A stretch of 7,254 nucleotides of DNA from Deltaproteobacteria bacterium (GTDB lineage Bacteria; Desulfobacterota; B13-G15), in NCBI GenBank assembly GCA_003646705.1, contig QMLK01000045.1, positions 1 to 7,254 on the forward strand, read 5' to 3'. A program made the position numbers and the translations under genes. This document shows positions 1 to 6,037 of the stretch, piece by piece; positions within the stretch are counted from its first letter, which is position 1, and every line of letters starts with the position of its first letter. The notes beneath the pieces were generated by a model. The model saw only the letters and a list, made by a program, of their open reading frames with translations, was not told where the DNA came from and ran no database searches.

Positions 1-4
1 ACGG

Positions 5-11
5 CCTCCCT
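5..11 (-). promoter_or_regulatory. Possible ribosome binding site of a further downstream gene
   Basis: On the minus strand the 35 bases after the glycosyltransferase stop contain AGGGAGG, a strong match to the anti-Shine-Dalgarno complement, ending four bases before the window edge. A start codon would be expected just outside the window. This suggests another same-direction gene in the operon. No terminator hairpin with a T tract is seen in these 35 bases. The start codon itself is not visible, so this remains tentative. Confidence 0.35.
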
Positions 12-35
12 GCAGAGGGCAAACCAGGTTTAGCC

Positions 36-1250
36 TCAGAAGATAGAGAGGAGGTAGTCCCGGTTCTTCTCGAAGACCTGGGCCTGCTCCTCGAGGACCC
101 TCTCGGTCTCCTCTACGTCCATCCCCTTGGTCTCCTGGGCGTAGGCGACGAAGCGACCGAGCCACAGGGCGCGAAGGGCGTTCAGGACCGAGGTCTTGTC
201 CTCGGCCCTCTTGTAGGCCGCGGCGAGGCTGTAGACCAACCTGGACCATAGATCAGGCCCCATCCTCACCTCGCCACCCTCGATGGCGTCCTTGAGCTCC
301 GGAAAGAGGTCCCCTTGCAAGCTCGATTCGATGACGTGCTCCCATTCGCTGTAGACCTGGAAGAAGAGGTCTCGGACCCGGTCGAGGTTGACCATGGTGG
401 GGGGAGGCCTCAAGCCGTGAAACCTCGCCATGCACCTCTGTCCCCCCGTCTGCAGGGCCTTGGACCTCCAGACCCCCTCGTAGTGGACCATGAGGTCGAA
501 CATGGTCCCCACCACCTCGTTGAACATGGGGAACAGGAGCTTCCTCGGATCGAGATACCTCATGATGGACTCGTGGATCTTCACCCCGAGGAGGGTCTCC
601 TGCACGGCCAGGTCCTCGGCCGCCGCCACGGTGGTGACGAAGATGTCCACCCCGAAGTGGTGGGGGAAGAGGGGGTGGGAGAGGAGCTTCTTCACCAGTT
701 CGATGGAGAGGCCGTACTCCCCCCCGATGGGCTGTCTGACGCACAGGCCGTAAAGGGCCCTGGTCAGGGGATAGGCGAGGTTATTGGTTATGAGGCCATC
801 GTACTTGTGCCTCACGTAGTAAGGAACCACTAGGTCCACCATCCCATAAAGGGGAGGCTTCCCCAGGTGCTCCACCCACTCCGGCCGGACGCTCAGGAGA
901 TCACCGTCCAGGAGTATCACCGAGCTGGCCCCGCAGTGGACGGCGATCTCAAAGATCGTCCTTATGCTCGATCCTTTGCCCACCTCACCCTCCTCCTCGG
1001 TCACGATCTTGACCATTTGGGAGGGCAGCTCGAAGAGCTCAGCCAACTGGCGCGTCCGATCGTGGGAGAAGCCATCACAGACCACTAGGGCTGCACGATA
1101 GCCCGGGAAGTAGTCCGCTATCCCCATGGAGGCCACGTTCATCACGTGGATGATGGTCCTCTCCACGTCCTTGGTGGATATCCCCACCAAGACGTCCACC
1201 GGTCCCATCTCCTCGATCCGTTCGAGGATTCTCCTCTTGAGGCCTCCCAT
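36..1250 (-). CDS. GT-A glycosyltransferase, glucosyl-3-phosphoglycerate / mannosylglycerate synthase-like
   Basis: This 404-residue protein probably transfers a sugar from a nucleotide sugar in the cytosol. Its N-terminal half has GT-A (GT2-type) hallmarks: a nucleotide-binding start VDVLVGIS near residues 18-25, CDGFSHDRT near 58-66, a GKG loop at 91-93, and the metal-binding DXD as DGD at 115-117 in LLDGDLLSVRP. A segment with DGLITNN and YPLTRALYG (151-168), followed by RQPIGGEYG at 172-180, resembles glucosyl-3-phosphoglycerate and mannosylglycerate synthases. The C-terminal 140 or so residues look helical and have no motif I recognise. Length is close to bacterial mannosylglycerate synthase (about 400). 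The ATG follows the kinase stop directly (TAG ATG) and has GAGGAGG nine bases upstream. Position after aldolase and kinase fits a role using a glycolytic three-carbon acid as acceptor, but donor and acceptor cannot be read from sequence. A related GT2 enzyme of other specificity is possible. Confidence 0.85.
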   Translation of the reverse strand: MGGLKRRILERIEEMGPVDVLVGISTKDVERTIIHVMNVASMGIADYFPGYRAALVVCDGFSHDRTRQLAELFELPSQMVKIVTEEEGEVGKGSSIRTIFEIAVHCGASSVILLDGDLLSVRPEWVEHLGKPPLYGMVDLVVPYYVRHKYDGLITNNLAYPLTRALYGLCVRQPIGGEYGLSIELVKKLLSHPLFPHHFGVDIFVTTVAAAEDLAVQETLLGVKIHESIMRYLDPRKLLFPMFNEVVGTMFDLMVHYEGVWRSKALQTGGQRCMARFHGLRPPPTMVNLDRVRDLFFQVYSEWEHVIESSLQGDLFPELKDAIEGGEVRMGPDLWSRLVYSLAAAYKRAEDKTSVLNALRALWLGRFVAYAQETKGMDVEETERVLEEQAQVFEKNRDYLLSIF

Positions 1251-2189
1251 CTACGAAAGCCTCCTCAACTCCACCTTGGGCAGGATCTCCTCGACGTCCT
1301 CCAGGTGGCAGAGCTCGGTGCCAGGGGTGAGGACCACCGCTGCCCCGGCGGCTGTAGCGAGCCTCAAGGCCTCGGGGAAGGACAGGCCCTGGGTCAAGCC
1401 ATGGACGAAGCCAGCCACTGTTGCATCCCCCGCCCCCACCGCGCTCACCACCTCCAGGGCAGGGGGACGGGCGTGGTAGGCCTCTTCGCCCTTCACCCCC
1501 AAGAGGCCCTTTGGCCCCATGGAGACGAGCACCACCTCGATCCCCCACTCCGCCATCACCTTGCGGGCCTCCTCTATGGCACCCTCCATGTCCTTCACCT
1601 CGGTGCCCGTCAGCCGCCGAAACTCGTAGAGGTTGGGCTTTATCAGATAGGGCCCGGCCTTGCAACCCTCCCGCAGGAGCTCGCCATCGGCGTCAAGGGC
1701 TATCCGCCTTATGCCCCTGGCCTTGAGCGTGGTGATGATCTGGGCGTAGATCTTGGAGCTCACCCCCTGAGGAACGCTGCCGCTTATCACCACGAAAGAG
1801 GCATCCGAGGGGATGGAGCGGACCTTCTCGAAGAAGAGGCCGATCTCGGCTGGTGTCACCCTCGGCCCTGGGGCGTTGAGCAAGTACTGACGTCCTTCCT
1901 TCTTGTCCACGAGGATTATGTTGGTGCGGTTCTCCCCCGCTATCCTCGTGAAGTCACATAGCACCCCTTCGTTCACCAGGCGTCCCTCAAGCTCAAGGCC
2001 CGTGTAGCCCCCCACCAGCCCTAAGGCTATGGTCTCCCCTCCCAACTCGTTCACCACCCGCGATACGTCTATCCCCTTCCCCCCGGCGTAGCGGACGTCC
2101 GAGAGGATCCTGTTGGCGTCGTCCAGGACCAGTCCATCGACCTCTATGGTCCTGTCCAAGGCCGGGTTCATGGTGATGGTGTAGATCAT
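1251..2189 (-). CDS. pfkB: PfkB-family phosphofructokinase (1-phosphofructokinase / tagatose-6-phosphate kinase type)
   Basis: This 312-residue cytosolic sugar kinase of the ribokinase/PfkB superfamily most likely phosphorylates fructose 1-phosphate or fructose 6-phosphate to fructose 1,6-bisphosphate. The start MIYTITMNPALDRTIEV is typical of the FruK/LacC/PfkB branch. The substrate motif AGGKGIDVSR lies at 35-44, ISGSVPQGV at 135-143, the KPNLYE phosphate-region motif at 184-189, and the C-terminal signature SAVGAGDATVAGF with catalytic base Asp255 near 249-261. Length is normal for the family. Residue 41 is Asp where relatives usually have Asn (GGKGxN), a position that contacts the sugar. 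The ATG overlaps the aldolase stop as ATGA, implying translational coupling. Only a weak GGGGA-type ribosome site precedes it. Kinase product and aldolase substrate match, which supports the family call. Fructose 1-phosphate versus fructose 6-phosphate specificity is undecided, and no PTS gene is nearby to favour fructose 1-phosphate. Confidence 0.92.
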   Translation of the reverse strand: MIYTITMNPALDRTIEVDGLVLDDANRILSDVRYAGGKGIDVSRVVNELGGETIALGLVGGYTGLELEGRLVNEGVLCDFTRIAGENRTNIILVDKKEGRQYLLNAPGPRVTPAEIGLFFEKVRSIPSDASFVVISGSVPQGVSSKIYAQIITTLKARGIRRIALDADGELLREGCKAGPYLIKPNLYEFRRLTGTEVKDMEGAIEEARKVMAEWGIEVVLVSMGPKGLLGVKGEEAYHARPPALEVVSAVGAGDATVAGFVHGLTQGLSFPEALRLATAAGAAVVLTPGTELCHLEDVEEILPKVELRRLS

Positions 2190-3112
2190 GACGCTTTCCC
2201 CGCGCTGCCGAAGAGCCTGTTCTTCTCCATCACCACCCGCTTGATGAGGTCCCTCGCAGGGCCGAGGATCTTTCGGGGGTCGAAGACCTCCGGCGACTCC
2301 TGCAGCACCTTCCTGACCGCAACAGTAAAGGCCAACCTCAGGTCCGTATCGGTGTTCACCTTGTTCACCCCCGAGGCGATGGCCTCCCGGAGTTGATCCG
2401 GGGGCACGCCCTTGGCCTCATCAAGTTTACCCCCGTAACTGTGCAGGAGCTCAAGAAGCCATGGCGGTACGGTCGATGCCCCGTGGAGCACCAGGGGGAT
2501 TCCCACCCGCCCCTTTATCTCCCGCAGGCGATCTATGTCCAACTTGGGCTTGCCCTTGAACTTGAAGGCCCCGTGGGAGGTACCGATGGCGGGGGCCAGA
2601 AAATCTATCCCCGTCTCGCGGACGAAGCGCTCCGCCTCCTCGGGGTCCGTAAGGGTGGCCTCCCTCTCCTTCACCGAAAGGAGGTCTTCCACCCCCTTGA
2701 GGCGACCGAGCTCTGCCTCCACTGAGACCCCAAAGGGGCGGGCCATCTCGACCACCTCCTTCGTCGCCTTGAGGTTCTCCTCGAAGGGCAGATGGGAGGC
2801 GTCGATCATCACCGAGGTGAACCCCCCCTCGATGCACCGCCTTATGACCCCTGGGTCGCGGCCGTGGTCCAGATGAAGGGCCACAGGGACCGAGGCCTCC
2901 TCAGCGGCTACCCTCACCATGGCCACCAAGTAGTCGAAGCCGGCGTACCTTATGGCCCCTTCGGTTACGGCCACGATCACCGGAGCAGAGGTCTCCTGGG
3001 AACCCTCTATCACCCCCTGCAATATCTCCATGTTGTTCACGTTGAAGGCCCCCACCGCATAACCCTCGCGGTGGGCCTTCTCCAGGATCTCCTTGGTGGA
3101 GGTCAAGGCCAT
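2186..3112 (-). CDS. fba: Class II fructose-bisphosphate aldolase
   Basis: This 308-residue, zinc-dependent aldolase splits fructose 1,6-bisphosphate into dihydroxyacetone phosphate and glyceraldehyde 3-phosphate, or runs in reverse for gluconeogenesis. Family landmarks are AVGAFNVNN (19-27), LHLDHG with catalytic Asp82 and zinc ligand His83, the second signature around VEAELGRLKG with Glu134, zinc ligands His180 in GTSHGAFK and His210 in LVLHGAS, and NTDTDLR near the phosphate site. The C-terminus with FDPRK and GPAR motifs fits the roughly 300-residue class IIB type. I chose the ATG at 3112 because AGGGGG lies five bases upstream. A GTG nine codons earlier (3139) would add PKSLKGDA and place the ribosome site inside the gene. 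It lies 34 bases after lepB. Its stop overlaps the phosphofructokinase start. A tagatose-bisphosphate aldolase (GatY/KbaY) is the main alternative. Confidence 0.94.
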   Translation of the reverse strand: MALTSTKEILEKAHREGYAVGAFNVNNMEILQGVIEGSQETSAPVIVAVTEGAIRYAGFDYLVAMVRVAAEEASVPVALHLDHGRDPGVIRRCIEGGFTSVMIDASHLPFEENLKATKEVVEMARPFGVSVEAELGRLKGVEDLLSVKEREATLTDPEEAERFVRETGIDFLAPAIGTSHGAFKFKGKPKLDIDRLREIKGRVGIPLVLHGASTVPPWLLELLHSYGGKLDEAKGVPPDQLREAIASGVNKVNTDTDLRLAFTVAVRKVLQESPEVFDPRKILGPARDLIKRVVMEKNRLFGSAGKAS

Positions 3113-3117
3113 AGCGT

Positions 3118-3123
3118 CCCCCT
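3118..3123 (-). promoter_or_regulatory. Ribosome binding site deciding the aldolase start
   Basis: AGGGGG on the minus strand sits five bases before the ATG at 3112. It supports that ATG over the in-frame GTG at 3139. It lies within the 34-base lepB-aldolase gap, which shows no promoter or terminator. Confidence 0.7.
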
Positions 3124-3146
3124 TTAAACTCTTCGGCACAAGGGCC

Positions 3147-3749
3147 TCATCTTATCAGCCTCCCGATCCTCGACCACCTGACCTTCTCAAGCAGTCCCTT
3201 CGCCCTTCCGTTCCAAGACCAGTAGATGACGAAGGCCTTTCCCAACACATCCCTCATGGGCACGAATCCCCAATAGCGGCTGTCCATGCTGTTGTCCCGG
3301 TTGTCCCCCAAGACGAAGAGGTGATCCTTGGGCACAACCACAGGCCCGAACTCCGGGCGCTCCCCCTCCCTCTTCCACACCCCCCATGGGTCCTTTATCG
3401 GCCGGTCGTCCACATAGACGGTGGTCCCTTTAATATAGACCTTCTCCCCCCCTACCGCTATCACCCTCTTTATAAAGTCCTTCTTCGGATTGCGGGGGTA
3501 GATGAAGACTATCACGTCCCCCCTTTTGGGTCTGTAGAAGTCGAGGAACCTCACCCCTATCCAGGGGATCCGGATACCGTAGATGAACTTGTTGACCAGG
3601 ATGTGATCCCCGACGAGGAGGGTGGGCTCCATGGAGCTTGAGGGGATCTTGAAGGCCTGAAGGAAGAAGGTCCTCACGAAGAGGGCCACGAGGAGCGCTA
3701 AGGCGATGCTCTCTACAGTCTCCCTGAACTTCCCCTTCTGTCGCCTCAA
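3147..3749 (-). CDS. lepB: Signal peptidase I
   Basis: This 200-residue membrane serine protease removes signal peptides from exported proteins at the outer face of the cytoplasmic membrane. One N-terminal membrane segment spans about residues 14-32. It is followed by box B IPSSSMEPTL, where Ser39 is the catalytic serine. Box C/D follows with GDVIVF (77-82) and DFIKRVIAVGG (91-101), where Lys94 is the general base. Box E is GDNRDNSMDSRYWGFVP. Serine/lysine dyad and boxes are intact, so the enzyme should be active. The start is TTG. It is the only plausible one because the SPOR gene's TAG stop lies two codons upstream in the same frame and the next ATG is Met40, inside the active site. GGGAGGG lies seven bases upstream of the TTG. 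It sits one codon after the SPOR gene and 34 bases before the aldolase, inside the operon. Confidence 0.96.
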   Translation of the reverse strand: MRRQKGKFRETVESIALALLVALFVRTFFLQAFKIPSSSMEPTLLVGDHILVNKFIYGIRIPWIGVRFLDFYRPKRGDVIVFIYPRNPKKDFIKRVIAVGGEKVYIKGTTVYVDDRPIKDPWGVWKREGERPEFGPVVVPKDHLFVLGDNRDNSMDSRYWGFVPMRDVLGKAFVIYWSWNGRAKGLLEKVRWSRIGRLIR

Positions 3750-3752
3750 GGC

Positions 3753-4376
3753 CTATCCCTCCCTTTTGACCTTCAGCCCTTTGAAGCCCTCCCTTTCCAG
3801 CTCCGCCTTCACCCGGAAGGCCTCCTTCTCCTTCAGCCCCTCTATCCTCACCCGATACCAGAGGGCGCCTTGAAGCCTCACCGGCACGATCTTCGCCCCA
3901 TAGCCCTTGGCCCTGAGCCTCCTCAGGAGGGCCTGAGCGTTGTCCTTGCTCCGGAAGGAGGCCACCTGGATGAAGAAGCTGACCTCCTTCTCAGCCTCCT
4001 CAGGGGGGGCCTTTGGGGCCTTGGCCTCCTTGGGGACCTCCTTCGGGATCTCGGCCTTTGTCCCCTCAGGGGGCTTCTCCTCCCTTAGGCCCTCCTCGGC
4101 CTTGGGGACAGGGGGTGCCTCTCGGGTCAGGCGTTCGTAAAAGGTGATGGGGACCTCCTCCTTCTCCTCGGCCTCTGGGGCTACAGGGGGTGGGACGGGA
4201 AACCTCTGGGAGATCTCCACAGGCCTTCTCGACCTCTCGAGCTTGACCCCTACGATCACCCCCCCTACAAAGGCCACAGACAGGCCGAGCAATGCCACCA
4301 CCACCAGGGCGATCCTCCTGCGCTGGAGACGCCCCTCTGCCTCCAACCTCGTCTCCTCCATTCCCTTCTCCACCAT
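3753..4376 (-). CDS. Membrane-anchored SPOR-domain protein (FtsN-like architecture)
   Basis: This 207-residue protein has three parts. A short basic cytoplasmic tail ends in QRRRIA, followed by one membrane helix at about residues 22-44 (LVVVALLGLSVAFVGGVIVG). A low-complexity Pro/Glu/Lys/Ala linker runs from about 52 to 131. A C-terminal SPOR domain covers about 132-204, starting SFFIQVASFRSKDNAQ and including YRVRIEGLK. SPOR domains bind glycan strands lacking stem peptides at division septa, so it probably acts at the envelope during division. Similarity to FtsN is in layout only, and no FtsA- or FtsI-binding motif is recognised. The linker contains ITFYERLT (77-84), an island of ordered-looking sequence. 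The start is ATG at 4376, overlapping the argS TGA by one base, with GGAGGAG five bases upstream. The GTG one codon earlier would leave only two bases of spacing. The gene ends in TAG one codon before lepB. Confidence 0.92.
   Translation of the reverse strand: MVEKGMEETRLEAEGRLQRRRIALVVVALLGLSVAFVGGVIVGVKLERSRRPVEISQRFPVPPPVAPEAEEKEEVPITFYERLTREAPPVPKAEEGLREEKPPEGTKAEIPKEVPKEAKAPKAPPEEAEKEVSFFIQVASFRSKDNAQALLRRLRAKGYGAKIVPVRLQGALWYRVRIEGLKEKEAFRVKAELEREGFKGLKVKREG
3757..3763 (-). promoter_or_regulatory. Ribosome binding site supporting the TTG start of lepB
   Basis: GGGAGGG on the minus strand is placed seven bases before the TTG at 3749, inside the last codons of the SPOR gene. It makes initiation at this rare start credible. 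Confidence 0.7.
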
Positions 4377-6037
4377 CACATCTCCTCCGGCGCCGTGGTG
4401 CCCAACAGCTCGAGGGCGTTTCGCACCACCTGCTTCACCCCCTGGACCAATAGGAGCCTCGCAGCGGTGAGGGCCCGGTCCTCGGAGAGCACCCGGTGTT
4501 TATTGTAATAGCTGTGGAAGGTCCCGGCCAGCCGATGCAGATAGGGCGGCAGATGATGGGGCTCAAGGGACAGCGCCATCCCCTCCACCACCTCTGGGAA
4601 GAGGCCTACTTGCTTCGCTATCTCCCTCTCCTCGGGGAGTTCCAGGGGGGAGAGGTCCACTTCCTCAGGAGGGGGCACCCCCACCCCTCTCTCGGCCGCC
4701 TTGCGGAGGATGCTCGCTATCCGCGCGTGGACGTACTGCACGTAGTAGACGGGGTTCTCCTCCCCTTGGCGCTTGGCCAGTTCCAGGTCGAAGTCCAAAG
4801 GGCTCTCAGCCCTCCTCAAGAGGAAGAAGTACCGACAGGCATCCACCCCCACCTCGTCCATCACCTCCTTGAGGGTGGCGAACTCCCCAGCCCTAGTGGA
4901 CATGGAGACCCTCTCCCCGCCCCTCAGGAGGTTCACCAACTGGACGAGGATCACCTTGAGCCTCTCCTTACCGTAGCCAAGGGCCTCCACCGCGGCCTCC
5001 ACCCGCTTGACGTATCCGTGGTGGTCGGCCCCCCAGAGGTCTATCAGGATATCGTAGCCCCGCTGAAGCTTACGGCGGTGATAGGCTATGTCCGAGGCGA
5101 AATAGGTGGTGGCCCCGGAGGCCCTCACCACCACCCTGTCCTTCTCATCGCCGAAGAGGGTGCTCTTGAACCAGAGGGCCCCTTCCCTTTCGTAGAGGAG
5201 GCCTTTCGTCCTCAGTTCCTCGAGGACCTCTTGGACCTCCCCGGCCTCGTAGAGGGAACGCTCGCTCGACCATCGGTCGAAGGAGACGCGAAACCGCTCC
5301 AGGTCATCCCTGATCCACCCGAGGATGACCTCCTTGGCCCGTTCGGCAAGGCGCCTAACCGCCTCCTCCTCGGGCACCTCCAGGTAACGCCTCCCCTCCT
5401 CCTTGAGGATGCCTTCGGCTATCTCCCTTATGTAATCCCCCCTGTACCCCTCCTCTGGGAAGGGAACCCGAAGCCCTGAAAGTTCGCAATACCGGGCGTA
5501 GACGGAGCGGCCGAGGAGCTCCATCTGGGTCCCTACGTCGTTGATGTAGTACTCCCGCTCCACCCGATAGCCGGCCCGCTCCAGCAACCTCGCCAAGGTG
5601 TCCCCGAGGGCGGCGATCCGTCCGTGGCCTATGTGCAGCGGTCCCGTGGGGTTGGCGCTCACGAACTCCACCAGCACCCTCTGTCCCCTGCCGACGTCCA
5701 CCCTGCCGTATCCCTCCCCTTGGAGGCAGGCGGTCCTCAAGGCCTCGAACCACACCTCGTCCTTCAAGAAGAGGTTGATGAAGCCGGGGCCGGCGACCTC
5801 CACCCGGGAGAGGACCTCCGACCCTTCGAGCTCCTCGAGGACCCTTGAGGCCACCTCCCGGGGCGACATCCCGCAACGAGGGGCCAAGACCATGGCCAGG
5901 TTGGTAGCGTAATCCCCGAAACGCCCCTCAGGGGGGTAATCCAGGACCACCTGGGGCAGCTCCACCTCCGGAAGCCGCCCCTTCTGGACCGCCCTCCTGA
6001 GGGCGGCCTCCAAAAGGCTGGTCAAGAACCTCTTCAC
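4376..6037 (-). CDS. argS: Arginyl-tRNA synthetase
   Basis: This 553-residue class I aminoacyl-tRNA synthetase charges tRNA-Arg with arginine in the cytosol. The N-terminal Add1 tRNA-recognition domain covers about residues 1-95, with RFGDYATNLAM at 39-49. The signature SANPTGPLHIGHGR holds the HIGH box at 135-138. The region YYINDVGTQ follows at 163-171, then ASDIAYH and WGADHHGYV around 314-343. The KMSK equivalent is VSMSTRAGE at 377-385, a common bacterial variant of the loop. The DALR anticodon-binding domain begins near YVQYVHARI (432-440) and runs to the C-terminus. Length is standard. I chose GTG at 6037 because it overlaps the hydrolase stop as GTGA, has GGAGAG eight bases upstream, and gives the usual ArgS N-terminus. 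An ATG at 6088 would add 17 residues (start MALLQGPP) and overlap the hydrolase by 55 bases. Confidence 0.98.
   Translation of the reverse strand: MKRFLTSLLEAALRRAVQKGRLPEVELPQVVLDYPPEGRFGDYATNLAMVLAPRCGMSPREVASRVLEELEGSEVLSRVEVAGPGFINLFLKDEVWFEALRTACLQGEGYGRVDVGRGQRVLVEFVSANPTGPLHIGHGRIAALGDTLARLLERAGYRVEREYYINDVGTQMELLGRSVYARYCELSGLRVPFPEEGYRGDYIREIAEGILKEEGRRYLEVPEEEAVRRLAERAKEVILGWIRDDLERFRVSFDRWSSERSLYEAGEVQEVLEELRTKGLLYEREGALWFKSTLFGDEKDRVVVRASGATTYFASDIAYHRRKLQRGYDILIDLWGADHHGYVKRVEAAVEALGYGKERLKVILVQLVNLLRGGERVSMSTRAGEFATLKEVMDEVGVDACRYFFLLRRAESPLDFDLELAKRQGEENPVYYVQYVHARIASILRKAAERGVGVPPPEEVDLSPLELPEEREIAKQVGLFPEVVEGMALSLEPHHLPPYLHRLAGTFHSYYNKHRVLSEDRALTAARLLLVQGVKQVVRNALELLGTTAPEEM
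4382..4388 (-). promoter_or_regulatory. Ribosome binding site deciding the SPOR gene start
   Basis: GGAGGAG at the very end of argS on the minus strand is five bases before the ATG at 4376, but only two before the GTG at 4379. The ATG is therefore preferred. Initiation would overlap argS termination (TGATG), implying translational coupling. Confidence 0.7.

Noticed and set aside
8..33. Short inverted repeats after the glycosyltransferase stop (CCCTCTGCAGGG and AAACCTGGTTT) as a terminator
   Set aside because: Stems are only four or five base pairs, one with a single-base loop, and no T tract follows. A ribosome-site-like sequence lies in the same place.
1146..1961. Plus-strand open frame of 271 codons opposite the phosphofructokinase and glycosyltransferase
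   Set aside because: It spans antisense across two well-supported genes, has no recognisable motif, and has the same shadow composition.
3113..3139. Longer aldolase start at GTG 3139
   Set aside because: The added residues PKSLKGDA encode the ribosome site of the ATG at 3112 and are not part of the usual family N-terminus.
4210..4380. SPOR protein as true FtsN
   Set aside because: Only the general layout (short cytoplasmic tail, one membrane helix, linker, SPOR domain) is shared. No sequence outside the SPOR domain identifies FtsN, so no gene symbol was given.
4496..5479. Plus-strand open frame of 327 codons opposite argS
   Set aside because: It lies wholly antisense to a clear argS. Its translation is rich in Pro, His, Leu and Gly with no domain, as expected from the complement of Glu/Arg-rich GC-rich coding sequence.
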